64,000 bases of DNA from Pseudoalteromonas luteoviolacea DSM 6061 (GTDB lineage Bacteria; Pseudomonadota; Gammaproteobacteria; Enterobacterales; Alteromonadaceae): contig NZ_AUYB01000102.1 of assembly GCF_001625655.1 (NCBI RefSeq), forward strand, positions 124,001 through 188,000, written 5' to 3'. A program made the position numbers and the translations under genes. The notes beneath the pieces are model-generated. The model was given only the letters and a program-made list of their open reading frames with translations. It did no database searches and was not told where the DNA came from. Below are positions 38,929 to 48,130 of this stretch, piece by piece. Each line of letters begins with the position of its first letter. The stretch's first letter is position 1.

Positions 38929-39789
38929 ATGAAAAACTCTCTCATCACCATACTTGCGCTGCTTTCTCTCAATACGGTCGCTGTACCAATCATTGACTCT
39001 AAAGAGTACAAAGTTATGTTAAGTAATACGTACTTTTCAAATTCAAATGAGCCTGACATCGTCAATCAAGTGTTTCGTGAGCTTGCAGACATAACTTTGG
39101 CTGCCACAAATAAGCCCCTTTTAGGTGATTCATATTTGTCAAAAATACGCCAAGTTCGTTTTTATGATGTGCAACACGCATGCACTTTAAAAAAGCTAGG
39201 ATACATATTTAGAGAGCGTACTGAAAAGAACCAGTCTGAAGTTACTTTAAAATATCGTCATGTGGACCTATACATGTCACATTTCGAAGATGTGTCAAGT
39301 CAACATACCGATGCAACCACGAAACTTGAAGCTGATTACAGTGTCACGCATAGTGGTCTCTGGAAAGTAGTCTATGGACATTCTACTAAAGTGCCAAATA
39401 CAAGAAACATCAATGAAATAAAGGATATAAACAAGCATTTCGATGGGTTTGAACACGCCTATCAGTTGCCAGATGCTATGCCGTTAAATCTTGTATCTGG
39501 GCTTAATGTTTATGAGCGAGTTTATAAAGGGCCAACGGTTGACCTTGGACGACAAGAAGCTGAATTCTCCATAACACTTTGGTATCAAAATGAATCGTCC
39601 AACACACCACTTGTTGCAGAACTTTCTTTCAAATATGCTGAACAACAGGGAGATTTTAGTAAAACGGTAACGCAGCGAGCTGCGCATTTATTCGAAAGCA
39701 TTAGCAATAACCTTGACTATATAGACAGCACAAGCATGACCAAAACACAGTTTGTATACCACCATCAACCAAACTTTTGCGATGAATAA
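38929..39789 (+). CDS. Secreted protein, unknown function
   Basis: 286 residues from ATG 38929, with AAGGA 5 bases upstream; an in-frame extension back to 38833 would run through the previous gene and its terminator, so it is rejected. The N-terminus is a Sec signal peptide (KNSLITILALLSLNTVAVP). The mature part is beta-rich and has two Cys (HACTLKK and a C-terminal FCDE). No family was recognised. It stands alone, convergent with the binding-protein gene at 39983. Confidence 0.6.
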   Translation: MKNSLITILALLSLNTVAVPIIDSKEYKVMLSNTYFSNSNEPDIVNQVFRELADITLAATNKPLLGDSYLSKIRQVRFYDVQHACTLKKLGYIFRERTEKNQSEVTLKYRHVDLYMSHFEDVSSQHTDATTKLEADYSVTHSGLWKVVYGHSTKVPNTRNINEIKDINKHFDGFEHAYQLPDAMPLNLVSGLNVYERVYKGPTVDLGRQEAEFSITLWYQNESSNTPLVAELSFKYAEQQGDFSKTVTQRAAHLFESISNNLDYIDSTSMTKTQFVYHHQPNFCDE

Positions 39790-39982
39790 GCTAACTATTA
39801 AGAGCAAGGTTAAAGACCTTTCACTTAACCCTAGATGATATTTAAATAGCCTTGAAAAGTTTTAGATGCTTTTATTATCAATAGTTTGCTTAGTTCACCT
39901 CAGTTACGACTAGTGCTGTTTGCTCTGGACTTAGATGCTGCGATTTTAAAGACATCGAATAAAACAGCAACTACAAGCCTAA

Positions 39983-40807
39983 CTATTGATTTTTATTGTC
40001 GCTACTAGAATCACTCTCGCTTAATAGATCTGACCATTTGGCCTGAATTTCTTTTAGCTTGCCACTTTCTGTAATTCTTCTTTTTCCTATGTCAAACTGA
40101 CGTAGTAATTTTCTTCCCATTGGATTACCTAAAGACGCAGCGAGGTACTCCTTATTGCTATCAAACATAGGTAGCTTGATAATATCGTTTTCAAGTTTGT
40201 GCTGATGAAGAACAATATCCCAAACGCCTTCATAGCCAACAAACCCCTCTACTCGCTTGCTCATTAGCATTTCAAATCCTTGAATGATCTCGCCTACATC
40301 ATACTTATCAACACTTTTGAGCAAAGCCCACCTCTCTCCGTAATTAAACCCTCGCATTTGGGCAATGGTCATGTCATGTAGAGCTTCTAAGGATTGCCAT
40401 TCCAATGATTGAGACTTTAAGACATAGAGACGATAAAAAACGCTATTCACATGTTCTTTAGAATATCGATAAATTTTTAGTCGCTCTGCACTGATGCTCA
40501 CAGGAAAAATCAGATCAACCCTGCCCGAGTCCAGATAAGTTAATGCTCTTGCCCACGGAACAACCCATAATTCAACCGTGTAGCCCATTGAATGAAAGCT
40601 CTCACGCACAACATCCCATGCGAACCCCTCAAAAAGCTCGCTATCCTCACCAGGTGGTACTTTCACTACGTGTGTGTCGCCTTGAGCTAAATAGCCGAAT
40701 GGCTCATAATCAGGCAAAGTAATTACCGAGACCGTTTTGCTTGCGCCATAGCAATAAGAAGTCACGAATAGTATTGCAGTGATTATTGCTTTGCACCAAA
40801 AGGCCAT
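39983..40807 (-). CDS. Periplasmic substrate-binding protein (SBP family 3-like)
   Basis: 274 residues with a signal peptide (residues 1-22). The fold is that of amino-acid-type binding proteins used in ABC transport or sensing: LPDYEPFGYL, FEGFAWDVVRESFHSMGY, WARALTYLDSGRVDLIFPVS and VEGFVGYEG. No permease or ATPase gene is adjacent, so it may be an orphan solute sensor, a common situation in Alteromonadales. The ligand is unknown. Confidence 0.8.
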   Translation of the reverse strand: MAFWCKAIITAILFVTSYCYGASKTVSVITLPDYEPFGYLAQGDTHVVKVPPGEDSELFEGFAWDVVRESFHSMGYTVELWVVPWARALTYLDSGRVDLIFPVSISAERLKIYRYSKEHVNSVFYRLYVLKSQSLEWQSLEALHDMTIAQMRGFNYGERWALLKSVDKYDVGEIIQGFEMLMSKRVEGFVGYEGVWDIVLHQHKLENDIIKLPMFDSNKEYLAASLGNPMGRKLLRQFDIGKRRITESGKLKEIQAKWSDLLSESDSSSDNKNQ

Positions 40808-41106
40808 TGTATTACCCAGAAAAGCACTCTATTAACATGAGCATAGTTAATCGACAAAAGAATAGACAGGTTTACGTCGTAATTTAAACCATCATTGTGC
40901 AGAGTTTCTTGGCTAGCTTAAGACTGACGTGTAGAAAACCACCTAGAATGTAGATATTTAATAAAGGGTTTCTTTTATCTGAGTCTATTTTTGTAGTAAC
41001 GCCCAGTACCCATGTAACAGCAACATGTATCAATCAGAACACACCGCTATCAACAAACAAGTTATTGAGGTAGATTAGCTAAATAAATAATCAAAAAAAG
41101 AAATCT

Positions 41107-43617
41107 ATGCTAGTACGCCGTATTGCACAATGCATCCTATCTGTTTTGCTTTTGTTCTCAATTTCAAGCCCAGCAAATGATGCATTTAGATTACCTGAGC
41201 ACACTCAACTGGTCGAACAAATCATCCATTTAAACATAGATCCGCAGAGTAACTCCTTTACTGGTCACACTACACTTAAGTTGAACGTTCAAAGCCCAAT
41301 TCGGTATATTTCATATCACAGCAAAAACTTAGAAATTAGCGAAGTATCCTTACAATACCAAGACAAGCGTCACCAACTAAGCATCGAGCAAGCTAATCAG
41401 TACGAAATTGTATCACATACAGTGCCCTTTGAGCTCAGTGGAGACGCGTCGTTAAGCATTCATTTTAATGGGTACTTATCCAAGCACATGGAGGGACTGT
41501 ACCAAGCTAATCATGAGGGCGAGCCAACTTACCTACTCACCCAATTTCAATCCATGGAAGCAAGAAGCGTCTTCCCTACTTTTGATGAACCGAATAAGAA
41601 ATCCATTTATAAATTCAGCATTTCGACACCCATTGGGTATGATGTACTGCACAACACTCCTGTAAAAACCATAACAAAACAAAAAAGTGCAACATTAACC
41701 CAATTTAGAGCAACACCTATGACTAATACAGACATATTGTCATTTGCCATTGGTAAGTTCGAAACACGCCACTTGTACCCTAGTCGCTATCAATCAAAAG
41801 TTTACTCCCCACAAGGCCTAGATGTAGTGTTACCAGAGTATTTTGACCGCCTTGTTGATGCTTCGATCTTGAGTATTGAACAATATCTAGATACCCCTTT
41901 CCCCTTCAATAAGCTCGACTTCGTGATAGGAAATTACGGCAGTGTTGCAGCTATGGAAAACCTTGGGCTTGTGTCTCTCAATGTGAATCAAGTACCGAGT
42001 AAAGACGCCACTGATATGGCGCATTGCCAATTTAAAAAATTAATTGCTCATGAAGTAGCCCATAGTTGGTTTGGTAATGATATAACAATGGCTTGGTATG
42101 ACGATTATTGGCTGAATGAATCATTCACAGAGTTTATGGCTGCAAAAGTCGTACAAAGCCTATACCCAAATCAGGATATGTGTACTTACACACCGCAGTC
42201 TTCCGCTTTTAAAGATGATACCAGCAATGCCATGCCACTTATTTTTGACGTGAAATCAAGAAAAGACACACTGGCTTACGGACAACTACACTACACCAAA
42301 GGCAGAGCGGTGCTTGAGATGCTCGAACAAGCAATGGGAGATCATAAATTTCAAGCGCTTATGAGACGTTATGTCAGTCTTTTTAGTGGGAAAAATGTCA
42401 GTACACAGCAGTTTGTTGACTTGTTAAAAGGTCCGAAGCTGCAAAATGTAGTCACTGATTTTACCCAAACAGCAGGTTACCCATTGCTCACCTTAAAACA
42501 GAATAAGGACCAACTAGTCATTAGCCAGCGTGACATGTCGAATCGAGCTAATCAATTATGGAGCATCCCTGTCTCGTTAAAGCTATGGGATGGAAAAAGA
42601 ACCTCCGTACATAAAATGGTTCTATCACAACAGTCACAAACAATTGCACTAGCAGGGCAGGTAAAAGCTATATTTATGGACGCAGGAGGAGCTGGATATT
42701 TTCGTTATATTAATCAATCAAAATATAACGACATCGATTTCAAACATTTATCTCAAGAGGAACAGGCTTCATTCAGAGATAATGAACAAGCACTGGCCAT
42801 TGCTGGGTACATCAACTACATGCAGTACATTCAAAACATGGTCACAGAACTTAATCAATTACCATTATCGGCAACTCGCTCAAATCACATTGTAAGTGCT
42901 TTAAACGATGCGTATTTAGAGCACATCCAGCACAATGATGTTTATGCATTCAATGCCTATTTAAAACAAAGTATTCATTTACAGCTAGATTGGAAAAGCC
43001 TGCTAAACAAACCATATGCAGGCGAATTACTGAAACTTTTTGGCGTATATTTAGGCGACTCCAAAGCAATCAATGCAGCTCAAATTGCCTACCAATCTAA
43101 ATCTCACCACGCTCACCTTGAGAGTATCGTGATGACGCTTGCAAGACATACGGATATCGAACACTATAAAGTATTAGTAAATGACTTTAAAAAAACGCCA
43201 AAACCGCAAAGAGAAACTGTTTTAAGTGCGCTTGGGTACGTTGACTCGGCCTCAAAAGCTGATCTCTACTATGATCTTTTGCTCAGTGACGACACGCAAG
43301 GCATGGTCATCGATTACCGCTTTCAATTCCCCATTTTTAACCCGGTGCTACGAGAGGCGGCTGCTCAGTTAATAAGTGATAAGAAAGGGGCTATTTTCAA
43401 AAGAGTATCCCAAGAGTCTTTACAGTGGTTTCCCTATAACTTTTTACTAGCTTGCTCAACTAAACAAAAACAAGCTATGCACCAACTTTTTAAGGGTTGG
43501 CAAGACATACCCGGTTTAAGTAAAAAGTTGACTGTTGTATCTGACGGTATTGACCAATGTATCTTGGATAGTAAACATATTGGAAATTCCCTACAAACCT
43601 TATCAGAAGCGATATAG
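41107..43617 (+). CDS. M1 family zinc aminopeptidase, secreted
   Basis: 836 residues with a signal peptide. The zinc site HEVAHSW (His315, Glu316, His319) with the third ligand Glu338 in WLNESFTEF is intact. The substrate-binding motif, usually GAMEN, reads AAMEN (281-285). A beta-sandwich N-terminal domain and a helical C-terminal domain follow the ERAP/PepN plan. It removes N-terminal residues from peptides, here probably in the periplasm. The ribosome site is weak (AAAGAAA). Confidence 0.9.
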   Translation: MLVRRIAQCILSVLLLFSISSPANDAFRLPEHTQLVEQIIHLNIDPQSNSFTGHTTLKLNVQSPIRYISYHSKNLEISEVSLQYQDKRHQLSIEQANQYEIVSHTVPFELSGDASLSIHFNGYLSKHMEGLYQANHEGEPTYLLTQFQSMEARSVFPTFDEPNKKSIYKFSISTPIGYDVLHNTPVKTITKQKSATLTQFRATPMTNTDILSFAIGKFETRHLYPSRYQSKVYSPQGLDVVLPEYFDRLVDASILSIEQYLDTPFPFNKLDFVIGNYGSVAAMENLGLVSLNVNQVPSKDATDMAHCQFKKLIAHEVAHSWFGNDITMAWYDDYWLNESFTEFMAAKVVQSLYPNQDMCTYTPQSSAFKDDTSNAMPLIFDVKSRKDTLAYGQLHYTKGRAVLEMLEQAMGDHKFQALMRRYVSLFSGKNVSTQQFVDLLKGPKLQNVVTDFTQTAGYPLLTLKQNKDQLVISQRDMSNRANQLWSIPVSLKLWDGKRTSVHKMVLSQQSQTIALAGQVKAIFMDAGGAGYFRYINQSKYNDIDFKHLSQEEQASFRDNEQALAIAGYINYMQYIQNMVTELNQLPLSATRSNHIVSALNDAYLEHIQHNDVYAFNAYLKQSIHLQLDWKSLLNKPYAGELLKLFGVYLGDSKAINAAQIAYQSKSHHAHLESIVMTLARHTDIEHYKVLVNDFKKTPKPQRETVLSALGYVDSASKADLYYDLLLSDDTQGMVIDYRFQFPIFNPVLREAAAQLISDKKGAIFKRVSQESLQWFPYNFLLACSTKQKQAMHQLFKGWQDIPGLSKKLTVVSDGIDQCILDSKHIGNSLQTLSEAI

Positions 43618-43654
43618 TTTTCAATTAACTGTCGTCAATGAGCGAGAGATCAAA

Positions 43655-43675
43655 AAGCCCGCTTAACGCGGGCTT
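43655..43675. terminator. Bidirectional terminator between convergent peptidase genes
   Basis: AAGCCCGC (43655-43662), loop TTAAC, GCGGGCTT (43668-43675), with an A tract before and a T-rich stretch after. It serves the M1 gene rightward and the S9 gene leftward. Confidence 0.85.
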
Positions 43676-43681
43676 CATTTT

Positions 43682-46504
43682 TTAATTGTTGTTACACTCA
43701 AAACTATCTACAAGCTCTCCGTGCAAATTAAATACACTCACCTTGTAAAGTAGGTCAGTTGCACCTTCTTTCATCGAAACTGCATATTGCCATGCCTTGG
43801 ATGTTTTTCCCCGGTACAACGTATAGCTATCATCTTCAAGTTTGCCGTCTTTGAAAGCTTCCCAGCGCATAATAGCTGCTGTTCTTTTTCCGCCATCAAA
43901 TCCTTCTAAGTCTACAAACGCCTCCAAATAGCACTGCTTGGTATTGTCCATTGTTACCTCGGCGTCTTCAACTGGCACAAGTTTATCTCGCCATCCATAC
44001 CCTGGGTGACGACTCCAAACATAAGTACCCATTTTTCGCGTGTTGAGTTTAAACTTAACGTCATTAATTTCGTACAGCTCACTAACAAACTTAATCAGGT
44101 TGTCCTTAACGCCTTGGGGTGTTTCTGCACTCACAATTAATCTTGCTAACGTGCCGATAGTACCTTGTTCAAACTTCTTAACGAAATCTTTCGGGTAATC
44201 TAAACACCTTGCTTGATGTTTATCACTCTTCGGAGCTTGGCAGTACAGCATTAGGCGCAATAAGCTCTCCTGTTGGTGTTCCGTTATTTCAGTTATAGAA
44301 TCTAAAATATCGTGGACTTTATCTGTCTCTCTTTCTACACCTATACCATGAAAATACATCTTAGCTAATGCAACCTTGGCATCTCTATAACCCAATTCAG
44401 AGCTTTGCTGAAAATACTCTCGGGCTTGCTCTAGGTCCGTTTCTACGCCTTTGCCATACTGATTAATGAGACCCAGATTGTACAGTCCCTCTGCACTTCC
44501 CTGCTCAGCTGCCTGCTTATTGAAATGCATGGCCAATTTGTAGTTTGGTTCCAAAAGCACATCTTCTGCATAATACATCTCTGCTGTTTCGATGAGTTCT
44601 CTTGTAAGGATCTCTTTCTCGTCATCTGAATCTGGAACCAGCTTAGGTAAGTTTAACTTACGTTCCAAGAAGTCAATCACCGCAAGGGTTTCCTGTCTCT
44701 GCCTGTACCACTGAGATTGGCCATGTCCTACTTTTTTGAAAAACAGAGTTTCAACATCTTTGTTATGCATGTCTAATACTTGTTTGAATCGATTGCTGTG
44801 TTCAAAGTGCGCAACATAATCTCGTCGTCCTGCAATCAAAAATATAGGTACATTCAATTTAGAGGCAAGATATACAGGAGATGGCTTACTGCTGGCCTCT
44901 TCTTTAGAACCTACCGCACCTTCGATCTTAGATTGGAACTCTTCTTTACCATGAAAGTTAGAACTGCTGAACAAGTAAGGAATGTCGTAAATCCCATAAG
45001 CTGCAACCACACAGTCAAACCGTTGCGACTCATTTATGGCCAACATTACCGATGAGTAACCACCATAACTTGCCCCCATTGCACAGGTGTGTTTAAAGCT
45101 ATATTGCTCATTTACTTTGTCGATAACAGTTAAAATATCAGACTCAATTTCTCCGCCTAAGGCACCTACACCCAGCTTTTGAAACTCTTTACCGTAACCT
45201 GACGAGCCTCTAAAGTTAACTCTCAGAACTGTAAAGCCTCTATTGGCTAACAACTGAATTTCATGTCTAAATTCATTGCTATCTTGCACACCTATTGGTC
45301 CACCATGAGGCATGACAATTAGCGTATTACGATTATTTACCCGAGGTTGAGTCAACCACCCTTCCAATTTAATCCCATCTTTAGATGTGGCTTTGATTAA
45401 CTGCGTTGAGGCTAACTTGTAACTCTCTAACTCTTCGTATGCAGATATTAATCGAGTAAATTTGTTATCAACACTATTAAAGTGATACCAAGTACCTGCA
45501 TGAGTTGGTGAACTGGCATGGAGCAAATAACTATTGCGGTCTTGGTCGATATCTAGCGTAGTTAGCACCTGACCTTCGAGTTCTTTTGATAGGCGTCCTT
45601 TAAAAGCTTCTCTTTCTTTGCTTAGATATTCATGATGAGGTTTGCCGTGCTTCATGTATGTCACACTTACAACACGACCTTCTTCTATACGTGCGTCAGT
45701 GACATCATAGGTGTTATTGCCATATATTAGGCCACTGATTTTTTTATCATCGAGAGAGTATTTATAAACTGAGATTTTATCGCTATCCCTATTGCTCAGC
45801 ACAACCATAGTACGATTATCAAGAAAGCCAATTGGTGCAAAGAAATCTCGCTCTTCAAAATTCATGGTCAACAACGGTACCCACTTTGACCCCTCCAACG
45901 ATCTTGAGGAAACCGTCACCTCTTTTTCTTCTGACTTATAACCAATAAGCTGATCAACACTAGACTCATAAAACATATAACCATCACCGTAATTGGAGGT
46001 GAATAGCACTTTCTTTTTGGGTCGTTGATGAGAAAACAAGCTTTCAATCTGTACTAAAGATACTTGATACTGCGTATTACGTTTCCACTCAGAGATCAGA
46101 ATGTGTTTGCCGTCTCCTTTGTAACCTCGAATAACAGTCCAGTATTTATCTAACCTGACTTCTTTGAATTTGCCTGACTGCGTTTTTTTAGCTATGAAAG
46201 AGTGATCAAAACGTTTGCCTTCCAGTTCAAAAAACAATACATCATTATTGATCCAATACTTATCAAGTAGCATGTTCGAGTGATGAACATTTTTTACAGC
46301 AACAGCCGCTTCTTCCTTTACATTGTAGTTAACAATTAGGTAACTTTTGGCGGCTCTTTGGATATAAGTTACGTTGTCACCATCTGGCGATAAGGCAAAC
46401 TGTGCATATTCTGGTGCTGTTAGCAGTTTTTGGGAGTCGATTAATCCCGCTTGCGCGATACTTGAGTATATGAAAATACAACAAGCGACAAAAAATTGTT
46501 TCAT
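43682..46504 (-). CDS. S9 family serine peptidase fused to Sel1-like repeats
   Basis: 940 residues with a signal peptide. Residues 20-370 are a beta-propeller and 390-620 a prolyl-oligopeptidase-type hydrolase: Ser479 in GASYGGYS, Asp562 in AGRRDY and His594 in VGHGQS. Residues 640-740 carry two Sel1 repeats (AEGLYNLGLINQYGKGVETD; AKVALAKMYFHGIGVERE), and about 200 further residues are of unknown fold. Classical S9 enzymes end near residue 620, so the extension is unusual and may be for docking. Its start overlaps the stop of the lipoprotein gene at 46501 by 4 bases, implying a common function. Confidence 0.88.
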   Translation of the reverse strand: MKQFFVACCIFIYSSIAQAGLIDSQKLLTAPEYAQFALSPDGDNVTYIQRAAKSYLIVNYNVKEEAAVAVKNVHHSNMLLDKYWINNDVLFFELEGKRFDHSFIAKKTQSGKFKEVRLDKYWTVIRGYKGDGKHILISEWKRNTQYQVSLVQIESLFSHQRPKKKVLFTSNYGDGYMFYESSVDQLIGYKSEEKEVTVSSRSLEGSKWVPLLTMNFEERDFFAPIGFLDNRTMVVLSNRDSDKISVYKYSLDDKKISGLIYGNNTYDVTDARIEEGRVVSVTYMKHGKPHHEYLSKEREAFKGRLSKELEGQVLTTLDIDQDRNSYLLHASSPTHAGTWYHFNSVDNKFTRLISAYEELESYKLASTQLIKATSKDGIKLEGWLTQPRVNNRNTLIVMPHGGPIGVQDSNEFRHEIQLLANRGFTVLRVNFRGSSGYGKEFQKLGVGALGGEIESDILTVIDKVNEQYSFKHTCAMGASYGGYSSVMLAINESQRFDCVVAAYGIYDIPYLFSSSNFHGKEEFQSKIEGAVGSKEEASSKPSPVYLASKLNVPIFLIAGRRDYVAHFEHSNRFKQVLDMHNKDVETLFFKKVGHGQSQWYRQRQETLAVIDFLERKLNLPKLVPDSDDEKEILTRELIETAEMYYAEDVLLEPNYKLAMHFNKQAAEQGSAEGLYNLGLINQYGKGVETDLEQAREYFQQSSELGYRDAKVALAKMYFHGIGVERETDKVHDILDSITEITEHQQESLLRLMLYCQAPKSDKHQARCLDYPKDFVKKFEQGTIGTLARLIVSAETPQGVKDNLIKFVSELYEINDVKFKLNTRKMGTYVWSRHPGYGWRDKLVPVEDAEVTMDNTKQCYLEAFVDLEGFDGGKRTAAIMRWEAFKDGKLEDDSYTLYRGKTSKAWQYAVSMKEGATDLLYKVSVFNLHGELVDSFECNNN

Positions 46505-47034
46505 AGACTTTTCTCACTCCATAGATGTAAATAATCGTCCTCACCTGGACCGCCATAAGCAATTGACTTACTGGATAAAATAGTTGGGAAATTAGTTTTT
46601 AAAAAGTCTAAAGCAATAGAAGAGTTATTGATGAGTTCCATATTGAATCTAAGCGATCTTACAAACCACTTAGTTCTCAACTCAATATCTCCTGCGTAGT
46701 TTATCTCTCCGGGGGTGATAGAAAAAGTCCAATACTCTCTGTCATCAACATCGGTTTTGTAATAGTTACTAAACTCAATCTGAGTCAACTGATAATCACC
46801 CGCTTTTAAAGCAAGCAAAATATGATTGCTACCCTCAGTTAAGTCTTTATGTGTAATTCTTATATTTTGAGGCCCCTCTAGTACAATCGACTTTAGGCTC
46901 ATTGTGCTATCAATCCCTAATAATAAGTAACCGCTGTCCTCTTGTACTAGTACGTCCTTGTCATCTTTTATCGATTCAACATTGGTGGCACAACCACTCA
47001 TCAATATCGCTATCAGTAGTATCAAATACTTCAT
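46501..47034 (-). CDS. Lipoprotein co-transcribed with the S9 peptidase
   Basis: 177 residues from ATG 47034; the in-frame TTG one codon earlier is less likely. Signal with lipobox LMSGC (Cys15). The mature part is a beta-rich domain (YLLLGIDSTMSLKSIVLEG; HILLALKAGDYQLTQIEFSN; EINYAGDIELRT). This resembles small lipoproteins with a carboxypeptidase-regulatory or transthyretin-like sandwich, but the family is uncertain. The ATGA overlap with the peptidase gene suggests coupling and perhaps a physical partnership at the membrane. Confidence 0.7.
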   Translation of the reverse strand: MKYLILLIAILMSGCATNVESIKDDKDVLVQEDSGYLLLGIDSTMSLKSIVLEGPQNIRITHKDLTEGSNHILLALKAGDYQLTQIEFSNYYKTDVDDREYWTFSITPGEINYAGDIELRTKWFVRSLRFNMELINNSSIALDFLKTNFPTILSSKSIAYGGPGEDDYLHLWSEKSL

Positions 47035-47037
47035 CAA

Positions 47038-48093
47038 CTTTATTCCATTGTTAAATTTTTAAGGCACAATCCCATAAAGAAATACTGCCATAATCCATAA
47101 ATTCGCACTAAACAACAGCTAAAATCATTTAATGCATACCAAACAGCGGGAAATTATAAGGTATTAGAGCGTATTTTATAACAACTAAGTTAAACAATTT
47201 GTCGGTTCAGTATTCTCGAATGCTACCCCTTTAATAAATCAACATTACAATTACCATTATTAAATTTTATAATAACTTTTAGAATAAAATTCCTGACCTC
47301 AACAAATTAAGCACCTCTAAAAATTTAAATAAATGTAAATAATCCAACTTGCAAAACTTGTATAGAAACCACGCCAAACGTTTAAAAAGCAACCAAGCAT
47401 TATAGTTAAAGTCATGAAATAGCATAAAATGACAAAGCCAATATCGATTAAAAAGTCAGCTTTAATTGCAGTCTCTGCGCCTGTACTCAACAAAACAAGC
47501 AAAACCACACTCGAATTTTGTTAGATGAATAATTAGCTTTGTTCGAAGAGTTTGCTCAGAACAGACATAAATGTTGATGGCATACTAAAATTCACTCTCT
47601 TCCTTCTCACAAAGCTAAATTTGTGAATTATTACAAAGCAAGGGCACACTTCTTGTAACACGTCGTCAGACTTTCATCAAAATCACACAGTAGGAATAAC
47701 TATTCTGTTTTGATATCTAGAGTCCAATTGGGCTTTTATAGGCTGGGATACTCAATTTAACTGAACAAAATTTAACTGAACAAAAATCATGCTGATAGGG
47801 TCTAGTGGTAGATTTCACATAGCCCTTCTCAATTATAAAGCCAGGGCCAAAAGGTTTTGCTTTATACAAGTGAATGAACTCTTAAGCATTAAAATTGAAC
47901 CACAGATAGAAACTTAAAAGACCAACCTAATATCAGTAATGGTCATCTCATCTTTTTCAATTTGACCCACTACAGCTAATTTAAAGGCAAAAGAATAATT
48001 ACGTTGAGTACGCTTAACAATTGATTTTATGCCACTTTCAAAAATAAGTTTAAAAAGTGTCAACGCTATTTAGGGCGGATCATCAGTAACAAA
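47038..48093. other. Large AT-rich region without a supported gene
   Basis: About 1.1 kb with only short open frames. A minus-strand 63-codon frame (47317-47508, GTG start) is hydrophobic but has no ribosome site and no clear homologue, so it is not called. A 15-base direct repeat, TTTAACTGAACAAAA, occurs twice in tandem (47756-47770 and 47771-47785). The promoter of the leftward 46501 operon should lie near 47040-47160. Confidence 0.45.
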
Positions 48094-48116
48094 AAAGCCG
48101 CCTAATAGGCGGCTTT
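48094..48116 (-). terminator. Terminator of the 953-residue lipoprotein gene
   Basis: AAAGCCGCC (48094-48102), loop TAATA, GGCGGCTTT (48108-48116). On the minus strand it is followed by a T run. It lies 15 bases beyond the stop. Confidence 0.88.
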
Positions 48117-48130
48117 AACAGAGGGTAAGG

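Noticed and set aside
47317..47508. Hydrophobic 63-codon minus-strand frame
   Set aside because: GTG start without ribosome site; a faint likeness to small antiporter subunits was too weak to call.
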